Shown here: one piece after another, positions 17,620-25,827 of the stretch | Layout of the letters: each line of letters starts with the position of its first letter | How positions within the stretch are numbered: the first letter of the stretch is position 1 | Source of the DNA: CAZSXU01 sp964610505 | Lineage (GTDB): Bacteria > Arandabacterota > Arandabacteria > JAGLYR01 | Direction: 5' to 3' | NCBI GenBank assembly: GCA_964610505.1 | Contig: CAZSXU010000024.1 | Coordinates: 4,861-68,860 of the forward strand | Length of the DNA stretch: 64,000 nt | Translations under genes and position numbers: made by a program | Notes under the pieces: generated by a model | The model's database searches: none | Seen by the model: the letters and a program-made list of their open reading frames with translations, nothing else | Told to the model about the DNA's origin: nothing

Positions 17620-19363
17620 GATCAGACCGGTCCGATGCGGCCGACGACCGCAATAGCGCTTCGGCGCGCAACGTCGAGGCGGGAGCCAGCCCACTCGCCA
17701 GGGCTCTGGTGAGCTCCTCTCGGGCCCGCGCCGGATTTCCCGTCCGGGCATAGATCTGCCCCAGAAGGAAGTGGGGCTCTCCCTGCGTGGGATCCAGCGC
17801 GATCGATTGTTCAAGCGCGAGAACGGCCTCCTTGTCCCTCTTCGTCTGCGCGTAAAGAGCGCCCAGGCCCGTGAAGGCGTTGGCATAGGCAGGATCGATC
17901 TCGATCGCCTTCCGGAAATACCGTTCCGCTTGCTCCGTTTCACCCGCCGCCGCCGACATCCGCCCGAGATTGTTATGCGTTTTGGAGAAATCGGGATTGA
18001 GTTCAAGAGAGCGCTCGAATGCAAGGCGTGCGATCTCCCGGCGCCCGGCTTCGATGTAGGCGATTCCCAGGTTGTGGTGCGCCATGTAGTCGCCCGGTGA
18101 GCGAGTGGCGGTCGTTTCCCAGAGTGCCACGCTGTTCTTCCAGATTCGGTTCTGTCCGATCGTGACCCCCGCGCAGAACACACACCATCCTGCGAGGACC
18201 ATGGCAACGATCCTTCCCAGGGAACGGTTCTTCTCCCTCGAAATCTGAAAGAGAGCACCCAGCGCCAGACAGAATCCGACGGATGGAAGATACATGAACC
18301 GGTCGGCCCTGAGTGTCGAGAGAAGAACCAGATTGCCGGCCGGCAGGAGCGTCAGAGCAAACCACAGGGCGGCGAAACCGAAAGCTCTCCATCTTCGACC
18401 GATCCACACGGAGAAGAGGATCACCAGCACAAGTCCGAGGATCGTTGCCACGGCTTCTGCGGAAGCGCCCGTTACGTACGCCGTGTCATAGCGAGGTGCG
18501 AGATGGAGAGGCAGCATCAGCGAGCCCAGGTAGGACAGGACGACCTTCGGCATGGTGAGAAGAGTGACGGCTCGACTCGCTGCATTCTCCGGATGAACGA
18601 CGACGCCCGCGCGGCTGACGAAGAGCTCGATCCACGCGAGTCCCAGACTCAGAAGGAGGTAGGGCAGATGTCTCGCGACGCACGCGCCCCGGCACACGGA
18701 GTCTCTCTCCCGGTTCCGGAGGAACCAGGCATAGGTGGCGAAGAGCAGAAAAGGGAAGACCGCAGCCGTCACCTTCGAGAGAAGGGCAAGAGCCAGCAGG
18801 GCGAGAGACACTGCGTAGAGGCCCGGGTGGAATCGACCGGCGAGACGCGTTCGAAACGCGGCCAGGAGGTACGCGGCCAGGAAGAAGAGGGTCACGAGGA
18901 CTTCGTTTCTGCCCGACGCCCACGCAACGGCCTCGACGTGAATCGGATGGACGGCGAACACAAGCGCCGCCGCAAACGCCGGTGCGGAGGCCAAACCCAC
19001 GGCCAAAGCCAGAAGATAGACGAGGGTTGCGTTCAGCGAATGGAGGAGAAGGCTGTGCGCGTGAACCGCCGCCGGATTGAGCCCGCCCACCCGGTTGTCC
19101 AGAGCGTAGCTCAGCGTCCAGATCGGCCGGTAGATCCCTCGAATGCCGGACGTTCCCTCTTCCCCCGGCGTGAAGATCCGACGCACATGATCCGCATCCA
19201 ATGTCCGGATGTGGGGGTTGTTGAGGATGACCTCGGGATCGTCCCAGTTGGTGTAATCGTTGCCGATGGCGTTCACATAGACCAGCCACGCGGCCAGAAG
19301 GAGGATGGTGACGTGAAGCGCCGTGACTCTCGCGGAGGATCGCTTCGATGGCTGAGTGATCAT
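17603..19363 (-). CDS. TMTC-like polytopic membrane protein with C-terminal TPR repeats
   Basis: This is a 586-residue protein. Around eleven hydrophobic segments fill residues 15-415. The first periplasmic loop has NDYTNWDDPEVILNNPHIR and YRPIWTLSYALDNRVGGLNP, and then comes AVHPIHVEAVAWASGRNEVL. These motifs are characteristic of TMTC/PMT-like GT-C glycosyltransferases with TPR tails. About four TPR units follow, with AHHNLGIAYIEAGRREIA, THNNLGRMSAAAGETEQA, AFTGLGALYAQTKRDKEA and PHFLLGQIYARTGNPARA. The family transfers sugars, in animals O-mannose, from a lipid carrier to proteins. Donor and acceptor here are unknown. It is an isolated gene that overlaps the subtilase gene tail to tail. 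Confidence 0.82.
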   Translation of the reverse strand: MITQPSKRSSARVTALHVTILLLAAWLVYVNAIGNDYTNWDDPEVILNNPHIRTLDADHVRRIFTPGEEGTSGIRGIYRPIWTLSYALDNRVGGLNPAAVHAHSLLLHSLNATLVYLLALAVGLASAPAFAAALVFAVHPIHVEAVAWASGRNEVLVTLFFLAAYLLAAFRTRLAGRFHPGLYAVSLALLALALLSKVTAAVFPFLLFATYAWFLRNRERDSVCRGACVARHLPYLLLSLGLAWIELFVSRAGVVVHPENAASRAVTLLTMPKVVLSYLGSLMLPLHLAPRYDTAYVTGASAEAVATILGLVLVILFSVWIGRRWRAFGFAALWFALTLLPAGNLVLLSTLRADRFMYLPSVGFCLALGALFQISREKNRSLGRIVAMVLAGWCVFCAGVTIGQNRIWKNSVALWETTATRSPGDYMAHHNLGIAYIEAGRREIARLAFERSLELNPDFSKTHNNLGRMSAAAGETEQAERYFRKAIEIDPAYANAFTGLGALYAQTKRDKEAVLALEQSIALDPTQGEPHFLLGQIYARTGNPARAREELTRALASGLAPASTLRAEALLRSSAASDRSDPIAPE

Positions 19364-19540
19364 TTGCTCGTCGCCCGGCTCGGGTAGTGAAGCTCAGTAT
19401 CCGCCAGCGGGCACACGTGTGTCAATACTCCCTCGTGGGCGACGGGGCGCAGACCCAAACTCCAATCCCGGCCGACTTCGGTGTTCCAGCCTGCTTCATG
19501 CACAGACTTCCGGTCCTGGGGCCACGAATGGCCGCGGGCC

Positions 19541-19649
19541 GGAGCAATAGAGCAACTGGACAATAGGCCGCAATGGAGCCGGGTGTGCTTTTCTACGATG
19601 CCTCTTTCCGTAGTCTATTGCTCTATTGATCGATTGCTCCATTGCTCTG
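19541..19649. repeat. TTGCTCTATTG-type dispersed repeat, copy 2, in inverted arrangement
   Basis: GGAGCAATAGAGCAACTGG and further units (19541-19580) face CTATTGCTCTATTGATCG, GATTGCTCCATTGCTCTG (19614-19649) in inverse orientation, enclosing about 35 bases. The right arm matches copy 1 at 13681-13731. The rest of the 19364-19648 gap shows no gene. Confidence 0.6.
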
Positions 19650-19698
19650 CCCGGATGAAGCATGGCTCGGGGCACCGCGAGCCATGCTTCATCCGGGC
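19649..19698 (-). terminator. Perfect 20-bp hairpin overlapping the stop codon of the secreted-protein gene
   Basis: The 20 bases at 19649-19668 are an exact complement of 19679-19698, with a 10-base loop. The arm on the 3' side reaches into the TAG stop codon (19700-19698) of the minus-strand gene. No T-tract follows. It is probably a terminator or an mRNA 3'-end stabiliser. Confidence 0.7.
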
Positions 19699-20387
19699 TA
19701 GTACCTGTACATCGACTTCATTTCACTCCAGGTTTGAAGCTCGTCTACGGGGCCGCCCTCGCACGGGTTGCCGATGGAGAAGCCATGGCCATAGATCACG
19801 GCGCCGTGGTGCTGGACGACGGGATCCTCCGCGAAATCGTCCGTGCAGTCGAGGGCGTAGTTGTGCGGGAAGGAGGCGTCGCTGTAGTTGCTCGGAGCGT
19901 AGTCGATGATGGTGGGTTCCATTCCGGAGAAATCAACCCGAAGGCGGCCGAAAACGACACCGCCGTCGGCTGACTGCGGTTCGAGACAGTGGGCGTTTCC
20001 CCAGGTGACGATGCGCCCGCCGCGCCATACATCTCCCAGGCTGGGAAACGCAGGGGCCGATCCGCACCATGTGATTTCCTCGAAAGACGCGCCGGAACCG
20101 GAAACAACCTCAAGAGCGAATTCGATCCCCGACAGTCCGCTCACGTTATACGCCACCAGGTAGATCGTCCCCTGATCGAAGGATGTGGCCAATTCCTCGG
20201 GCGTGAAGTCCCAGTCGATTTCCTCGCACGATTGAGGGCAGTCGCTCGGGCAGCCGAGATAACGATCCGATGCCACGCAGTGCATGGCCAGCCGGACGCC
20301 GGTGTTCTCACCGGCGGCCGCGCGGCCGTCCCAGAGCGCTCCGGAAACCGTGATCACTGCAACCGACAGTAAGATTCGAATGTTCAT
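19698..20387 (-). CDS. Secreted protein of unknown function ending in a TWxxxKxxYR motif
   Basis: The start at 20387 follows GAGGGGGGTGGAT and gives 229 residues with the signal peptide MNIRILLSVAVITVSGALWDG up to about residue 24. The mature part has seven or eight cysteines, several in CPSDCPQSC and CVASDRYLGC, and is rich in aromatic residues and glycine; it is predicted to be mostly beta. QGTIYLVAYNVSGLSGIEF then ALEVVSGSG resembles a cohesin- or dockerin-type beta strand pair, but I do not recognise a family. The protein ends QTWSEMKSMYRY, a motif also found near the ends of two other secreted proteins here (1704-2990, 40295-41080), so a shared export or anchoring role is possible. Confidence 0.7.
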   Translation of the reverse strand: MNIRILLSVAVITVSGALWDGRAAAGENTGVRLAMHCVASDRYLGCPSDCPQSCEEIDWDFTPEELATSFDQGTIYLVAYNVSGLSGIEFALEVVSGSGASFEEITWCGSAPAFPSLGDVWRGGRIVTWGNAHCLEPQSADGGVVFGRLRVDFSGMEPTIIDYAPSNYSDASFPHNYALDCTDDFAEDPVVQHHGAVIYGHGFSIGNPCEGGPVDELQTWSEMKSMYRY

Positions 20388-20588
20388 ATCCACCCCCCTC
20401 ACAAACTTCACCAGTGCATATCAACCGTACTCACGAGACGCATGAGTGTCAAGAGACGCGATGAGATGAGGGAGAGACGGTGGGACAGACTCAAACCCGT
20501 GGGCCACGGATTTCGCAGAGGGCAACCCGTAGACTTTCAGCAGGGAGCCTTCACTACAGAGCACAGGGTCCACGAAGGGAGAAGGAAA

Positions 20589-20610
20589 CGGGCGGTCTGC
20601 CGGCCGCCCG
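20589..20610 (-). terminator. GC-rich hairpin after the M28 peptidase gene
   Basis: CGGGCGG and CCGCCCG pair around an 8-base loop, 28 bases past the stop codon of the minus-strand gene at 20638. There is no T-tract. Confidence 0.5.
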
Positions 20611-20637
20611 GGTCCAATCCTCCAATCGTCCGTTTTC

Positions 20638-23136
20638 CTATCGAATCAGTACCATCTTTCGCGTCAGGTTCTCGGCGCCGACGTCCAGGCGATAGAAGTA
20701 CACGCCGGTCGAGACTTGGGCGCCCCGGTTGTCCTTGCCGTCCCATTCAACCACCCACTCCCCCGAGATGATCGAATTCTCGATGAGGGTCACGACCTGC
20801 CGTCCGGTGACGTCGAAGACGCGAAGCGTGGCCCTTGCACCGGATCCCGGTACGGAAAGCCGGATGGTCGTTTGCGGATTGAAAGGATTGGGTACGTTTT
20901 GCCCCAGCGCGATGCGGCCCGCCCTCGAGACCTCCGTTTCGGCCGCGCCCGTCGTGGCCTCCTGGTACGTGACCAGGGAGAAGTCATCCACGCCGGCCTC
21001 TACAATCGAGCCGTCGCCCTCGTCCGCCGCGATGAATCGGAACTGCACCTGGTCGTTGAAGTCGACATAATCTTCGAGAGAAAACTCGACCCTGTCCCAC
21101 TCGTGTGTACTTGCGGAAGTGGTTTGCAGGGTATCCCACGTCGCCCATCCGTCGTCGCTGACGTGGACCCTCCACACGTCGGTGCCCGCCGCGGAGCCGG
21201 TGTCGTTCGCGTACCAGTAGTGGTACCGGACCGCCGCGTTGGTGTACATGGTGAGATCAAAAACGGGCGACACGAGCGTCGTCCGGCCGCCGTCCACGTC
21301 GTAGCTCCCCTGGCCGGAGCCCGCCGCGCACTGGGTGATATAGGCGTCCACTCCCGGATCGGGCGTGTGATCGTCCTCGGGCTGGGCCTCGGTCCACTCG
21401 GGATCGCATCGCTCCCAGATCCCGGTCGTCGCGCCGTCGCCGGTCGCGCCCACGGTCCAACCCTTGTGCGTCTCGAAGTCGTCCTCGAAAAAGGCGGTGA
21501 TGGTTCCGACGAAAAAGGTATACACGTCCGCAGGAGCGTTCTTCGGATTCATCGCCCGATTCCCGTCCGTGTCTTCCGCCACGATGTAGTACTCGACGAA
21601 CGTCCCGCCCGGCTGTGGGGGGATGAAGGCTTCGTATTCATTCGGGGTTCCGGTTGCCGAGAGCTCCAACGTGTTCTCGCCCGCTCCGGTCGAATACCGG
21701 ACCAGGAGAGAATCCGGATTCAAGGTGCCCGCGGCCACGATTTCGGTCACGACCCGGTACGGTTGGATGCTGTCCTCGGTGTTCTCCAGGGGGGTATCAT
21801 GAAGGATCGAGAGCGAGAAAGGCTCGGCCGCCGTGGCTAGGAACGCGACCGCCGCCTTGACGGAGCGCTCGGCCAGAGTCGAGGAGTTGTAGCTCAGCCC
21901 CACCACGTCGCTCGTCGTATGAATGTACGGACTGTAGCTGCCGCTGTCCTCGAAGAAGAGAACGGCGTCGTAGCCGTGGGCCCAGAAGGACGCGTGATCG
22001 CTGCTGGCGCCGCCGGGAAGATAACCGTCCACGATAGGCAGATCCGACACGTAGAGGGCGGCCACATCTTCGAGCACGTCGCGCATCCACTGGGAGTTGG
22101 TGTTGCTGATGATGTCCAGATCCAGTGCGTCTCCGCCGGCCAGGTATCCGATCATGTCCACCGATATCATCCCGACGATGTCTTCGCCGCGTGCGGCCGC
22201 GTCCGCCGCGTACCCCTCACTTCCGTAGAGTCCCAGTTCCTCGCCGCCGAAGGCGATGAATACCAGCGTGTAGCTGAATTCGTAGTTGCTGAGAACCCGG
22301 GCGCATTCCAGTGCGCAGACCGTTCCGGACGCGTTGTCGTCGGCACCGGGGCAGTTGTTCTGGTCGGACGTGATGGAGTCGTAGTGGCCGCCGATAACGA
22401 ATACCTTGTCGGGGTCTCCCGAGCCCGGAATGACGGCCACAACGTTGTCCTTGTAGATGGAGCTGAAATTGTGGAAATACACGCTGTCGATGCCGTACGA
22501 TTCGAACTCGGCCTTGATCCATTCGGCCGCGGCCTGGCAGCTGTCGTGCGTGGCGTAGCGCGTGACGAAATCCTGCAAGCGCTGTACGCCGGCGTCTACT
22601 GCGGCGCTGGACACCTCATTGACCATTGCCTGAATGGCGGGGTCGGCCGCCTTGGCCGCCGTTCGAATCACCGGTCTCTCCACCGGCGCGGGTCGGATGG
22701 GCCGCATGAAGACCCGCGCGATCTCGAATCCCTCCGCCGCAAGGGAGTGAATCTCCCCCTCGGTTGCCTCCACGACGGCGTCGAACCCGACGTCATCGAA
22801 TCCGACGGCATAGAGAATGCGGGCCCTGGTTTGGAGATCGGAGAGGCGAGCACGGTCCCTTACCCCGACGGTGTAGTACGTCTTTCCCTCGACGGACGCA
22901 TCCAGGATCCGCCAGTCCACGTCCAACGCGTCCATTCGCTCGATGTCCCGAGGTCCTGCAACCACCAAGAGGTACCGTTCCATGTCCCGAACGACATTCA
23001 CGTCTTCGGACAGAAGCCGGGTGGCCGTCCGAATCTCCGGACCGTTGACAACGATGAGAGCGTTTTCCACAGGCATCGCCGCGATGACCGGCGAAATCGG
23101 CATTGCGAAAAGCGCCAAAGCCAGAAGCGTACGCAT
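20638..23136 (-). CDS. Secreted M28-family zinc aminopeptidase with MAM-like and FlgD-like domains
   Basis: The ATG at 23136 follows GGAAGGAACCGCTC and gives 832 residues with the signal peptide MRTLLALALFAMPISPVIAA. A prodomain reaches about residue 170. The M28 domain (about 180-410) has the five zinc-site segments: GGHYDS, GADDNASGT, FGGEELGLYGS, SVDMIGYL and SSDHASFW. Then come a beta domain, a jelly-roll module (FFEDDFETHKGWTVG to EAGVDDFSLV) nearly identical in order to one in the gingipain-like protein at 30458, and the FlgD-like end (NVPNPFNPQTTIRLSV, FDVTGRQVV, STGVYFYRL). Such enzymes release N-terminal amino acids from peptides, presumably outside the cell here. A promoter lies at 23200-23229. 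Confidence 0.9.
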   Translation of the reverse strand: MRTLLALALFAMPISPVIAAMPVENALIVVNGPEIRTATRLLSEDVNVVRDMERYLLVVAGPRDIERMDALDVDWRILDASVEGKTYYTVGVRDRARLSDLQTRARILYAVGFDDVGFDAVVEATEGEIHSLAAEGFEIARVFMRPIRPAPVERPVIRTAAKAADPAIQAMVNEVSSAAVDAGVQRLQDFVTRYATHDSCQAAAEWIKAEFESYGIDSVYFHNFSSIYKDNVVAVIPGSGDPDKVFVIGGHYDSITSDQNNCPGADDNASGTVCALECARVLSNYEFSYTLVFIAFGGEELGLYGSEGYAADAAARGEDIVGMISVDMIGYLAGGDALDLDIISNTNSQWMRDVLEDVAALYVSDLPIVDGYLPGGASSDHASFWAHGYDAVLFFEDSGSYSPYIHTTSDVVGLSYNSSTLAERSVKAAVAFLATAAEPFSLSILHDTPLENTEDSIQPYRVVTEIVAAGTLNPDSLLVRYSTGAGENTLELSATGTPNEYEAFIPPQPGGTFVEYYIVAEDTDGNRAMNPKNAPADVYTFFVGTITAFFEDDFETHKGWTVGATGDGATTGIWERCDPEWTEAQPEDDHTPDPGVDAYITQCAAGSGQGSYDVDGGRTTLVSPVFDLTMYTNAAVRYHYWYANDTGSAAGTDVWRVHVSDDGWATWDTLQTTSASTHEWDRVEFSLEDYVDFNDQVQFRFIAADEGDGSIVEAGVDDFSLVTYQEATTGAAETEVSRAGRIALGQNVPNPFNPQTTIRLSVPGSGARATLRVFDVTGRQVVTLIENSIISGEWVVEWDGKDNRGAQVSTGVYFYRLDVGAENLTRKMVLIR

Positions 23137-23199
23137 GAGCGGTTCCTTCCTTGTGGGTTTGTCTGGACGTGACAAGACGCAAAATAACTTGCACTGTCT

Positions 23200-23229
23200 A
23201 ATATAGCACATTTGGAGGTTTGCATCCAA
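23200..23229 (-). promoter_or_regulatory. Sigma70-type promoter of the M28 peptidase gene
   Basis: On the minus strand TTGGAT and TATATT are separated by 18 bases, in the only AT-rich stretch of the gap, about 65 bases upstream of the start codon at 23136. Confidence 0.5.
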
Positions 23230-23317
23230 CAAAACGCCGGGCCCGAACCCGAGCTTCGTCGCGCGAAACGGGCGCCTCACAAAGTCGAATCCCGTTTTGG
23301 AGTACGCCGCCGATCTC

Positions 23318-24805
23318 TCAGTCGCGGTTTCTTTCCCGCCACAACAGACCCGTGGTTCCGATCCACAGGATGGCAAGAACGCCGAAGCCGACCTGCCAGA
23401 ATCGTCCGGCCGGAGTTGAGAGGGCGGTCGTCGCAAGGAAGAAGTTCTTGTGCTCAAATCCCCAGTACTGGAGAAGCGGTGACCACTGCCAGGCCCACCG
23501 CATGTCCGGATAATACGGGCTTCTGAGGATGCCGTAGTGCGCCTTCATAACGGAGTAGTAGTCGTTGAAGCTCACGAGGATACCCGAGAAGGCGATCACG
23601 GCCGACAGGACGGCGACGACCAAAACGATCCAAGCCCCTGTCGGTCGATCCCGTCTCTCGTCAATCCAGTATCCGAGGGGCAGGACCAGAAGCGGAAGCA
23701 CCGGCACGAAGAAGCGCGGGCCCCAGCACCATCCGCCTTCCCACGACCACCATTTGGCGTGAAACAAAGCCGGGATCAGGAGCATGGAGAAGAGAAAGAC
23801 CGAGAGTGCGCGGTCCCTCTTCCAACGGAGGATGAGAACGACCAGGGACAGGAGCGCGAGCGGGAAGTACAGAAACAGCCCGCGTCCGGGAGAGATCAGG
23901 AGTCCGATGACGCCGGACAGGAAAGGATGTGTGAAGTCGATCTTGGAGGAGTAGCCGGTTTCAAAGATCGTCCCGAATCGATACGCGTTGTAGTAGAGAA
24001 TGATGGGGAAGAGGGAGATCAGTCCCAGTCCGAGAGTTGCCAGGTGCCGCAGACGGTCTTGCTTCGTCCACACGAGTACCGCGGCGAAAGGAAGAGCCGC
24101 GGCCAGGAATACGGCGTTCGCCGCCTTGATCAGCAGGGCGGCGGAGAGAGCGACGCCGGCCCAGAAGAGCGAGCGCGAAGAGGCATCTTGCCGGTGCTTC
24201 AGCATCAGATACAGGAACAGCAGGAGCGCCAGGGCGGACATGGGCTCGCCGAAAAAGGTCTTCGAGTAGTGCCAGAGGGGAGAGGCGGCCCCGAGGATGA
24301 AGGCGAGAGCGAGGGACGTGCCTCGCCCGAGTCCCAGGGTGAGACTCACGGCATAGAGAAGCCAGACCACGCCGGCGGCGACGATCGCATTCGTCAGGGA
24401 AACACCCCAGATTCGAACGAACGTGTTGAACTCGCGCGGGTGAAACAGCTTGAGTGGACGCTGGAATACGGGCTCGCTTGTCGCGGGGGCGATCTCCGCG
24501 ACTCCCCGCCCCAGGAGGTAAAAGGGGACGGCCGCCAGCGAAGGCCCCAATCCGTAGATGGCGTATCGCCGCCCGTCCCGCCCGATCTCGGTGTGCCAGA
24601 AGGACCAGTCCCCCTCCTGTGTCGGGAGCGCCGGATCCCCGCGTTCGACCAGGCCCTCCGTCACCAGATACATCAACGTGCCGTCGGGTGTGAAGATGTG
24701 GCCGGACGTGGTGAGGAGATAGAAGAGGGCAAACCAGAGGAACAGAATCAGGCCGATTCTCCCCGGACCCCGGGGATCGCGCGTGTCGAAGCTCTCCTTT
24801 GGCAT
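23318..24805 (-). CDS. Polytopic membrane glycosyltransferase of the GT-C type
   Basis: This 495-residue protein has about ten to twelve hydrophobic segments. The first periplasmic loop reads HIFTPDGTLMYLVTEGLVER then GDPALP, which fits the acidic first loop of ArnT/PMT-like GT-C transferases that use polyprenyl-linked sugars. Later loops contain GAASPLWHYSKTFFGEPMS and HAKWWSWEGGWCWGPRFFVP, a pattern often seen in uncharacterised mannosyltransferase-like proteins. The acceptor is unknown; glycan or lipid modification at the inner membrane is inferred. It is transcribed behind a 335-base repeat-rich gap and upstream of the M28 peptidase, with 181 bases between them. Confidence 0.72.
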   Translation of the reverse strand: MPKESFDTRDPRGPGRIGLILFLWFALFYLLTTSGHIFTPDGTLMYLVTEGLVERGDPALPTQEGDWSFWHTEIGRDGRRYAIYGLGPSLAAVPFYLLGRGVAEIAPATSEPVFQRPLKLFHPREFNTFVRIWGVSLTNAIVAAGVVWLLYAVSLTLGLGRGTSLALAFILGAASPLWHYSKTFFGEPMSALALLLFLYLMLKHRQDASSRSLFWAGVALSAALLIKAANAVFLAAALPFAAVLVWTKQDRLRHLATLGLGLISLFPIILYYNAYRFGTIFETGYSSKIDFTHPFLSGVIGLLISPGRGLFLYFPLALLSLVVLILRWKRDRALSVFLFSMLLIPALFHAKWWSWEGGWCWGPRFFVPVLPLLVLPLGYWIDERRDRPTGAWIVLVVAVLSAVIAFSGILVSFNDYYSVMKAHYGILRSPYYPDMRWAWQWSPLLQYWGFEHKNFFLATTALSTPAGRFWQVGFGVLAILWIGTTGLLWRERNRD

Positions 24806-24821
24806 ATCTCTATCATACGCG

Positions 24822-25045
24822 AATGGGCGAATGGGCGAAAGGGCGAAAGGGTCCCGAGAGCCGAGAACCGAGAGCTGAAAGCCGAGAGCCGAGAACCGAG
24901 AACCGAGAGCCGAAGGCCGAGAGCCGAAAGCCGAAAGCCGAGAACCGGAGTGCGGACCCTCTTCCCTTGTTCCTCGCCCATGTCACTTGCTCTCGGGTAC
25001 GTCCACTTTCGACTCTCCACTTTCGACTTTCGGCATTGCATCGGG
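24822..25045. repeat. Block of three short tandem-repeat types
   Basis: GCGAATGGGCGAAT/GGGCGAAAGGGCGAAA units start at 24822. They are followed to about 24957 by some 15 degenerate seven-base units of the type GA(A/G)(A/C)CCGA, and then, at 25010-25037, CGACTCTCCACTTTCGACTTTC-like units. The block fills most of the gap 24806-25140 between divergent genes. A smaller GAACCGA cluster lies at 11084-11112. Confidence 0.75.
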
Positions 25046-25102
25046 CCTTTCCCGCTGCGCAAGGCACGAGCCGAAACCGCGTCCCGGCCCCCTCGCGGCC
25101 TC

Positions 25103-25131
25103 TTGACAACCTCTCGGAGCGCGCATACGTT
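25103..25131 (+). promoter_or_regulatory. Possible promoter of the two-component operon
   Basis: TTGACA and TACGTT are separated by 17 bases. The -10 box lies only about 10 bases from the ATG, and the ribosome-binding GGAG (25132-25135) follows it directly, so the transcript leader would be very short. The -35 match is perfect and the -10 is weak. Confidence 0.35.
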
Positions 25132-25140
25132 GGAGCCGTC

Positions 25141-25827
25141 ATGGATCCCACCATCCTCATCATCGAAGACGAGAAGAAGATCTCGGATCTCGTCGCCAAG
25201 AACCTTGCGGCGGCCGGGTTTCGTTGTCACCAGGCCTTCGACGGAAAGAAAGGCCTCGACGAATTCAAGCGGTTGAATCCCGCCCTCATTGTGCTGGACC
25301 TTATGATTCCTCTCATCGATGGTCTCGAAGTGGCCCGGCGCGTCCGTCGCGAGAGCAACGTGCCCATCCTGATGCTGACCGCGCGGTCTACCGAGGGAGA
25401 CAAGGTTCTGGGCTTCGAGATCGGGGCCGACGACTACCTGACAAAGCCGTTCAGCACGAGAGAGCTGGTGGCGCGGGTTCGTGCGCTTCTTCGAAGATCG
25501 GCCGTGACTCCGGTGGACAAACCACTGGTCCGGGGGGACCTCGAGATCGACCCGTTCGCGTATGAGGTCCGGCTCGGCAAGAAGCCGATCGAGCTGACGA
25601 CCCTCGAATTCAACCTGCTGTACTTTCTGGCGTCCCATCCGGGCCGCGTCTTCTCACGCGAAGCCCTCATGGAACGGGTCTGGGGAGACGATCGTATGGT
25701 GGATACTCGATCCATCGATAGCCTGATCAGCCGGCTGAGGCGGAAGATCGAAAAGGACTCGTCGAATCCCGAGTACATTCAGACCGTGTGGGGGGCCGGG
25801 TACCGATTTCCCCGGATCAGCTCATGA
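25141..25827 (+). CDS. OmpR/PhoB-family response regulator
   Basis: The ATG at 25141 follows GGAG and gives 228 residues. The receiver domain (1-118) has the acidic pair Glu9-Asp10 in ILIIEDEKK, the phosphoacceptor Asp53 in IVLDLMIPLIDG, and the conserved Lys in DDYLTKPFS. The C-terminal winged helix (about 130-225) contains LTTLEFNLLYFLASHPGRVF, SREALMERVWG, VDTRSIDSLISRLRRKIE and VWGAGYRF, all typical of OmpR-type regulators. Its stop overlaps the sensor kinase start (ATGA). It probably controls the two lipoprotein genes that follow the kinase. Confidence 0.95.
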   Translation: MDPTILIIEDEKKISDLVAKNLAAAGFRCHQAFDGKKGLDEFKRLNPALIVLDLMIPLIDGLEVARRVRRESNVPILMLTARSTEGDKVLGFEIGADDYLTKPFSTRELVARVRALLRRSAVTPVDKPLVRGDLEIDPFAYEVRLGKKPIELTTLEFNLLYFLASHPGRVFSREALMERVWGDDRMVDTRSIDSLISRLRRKIEKDSSNPEYIQTVWGAGYRFPRISS

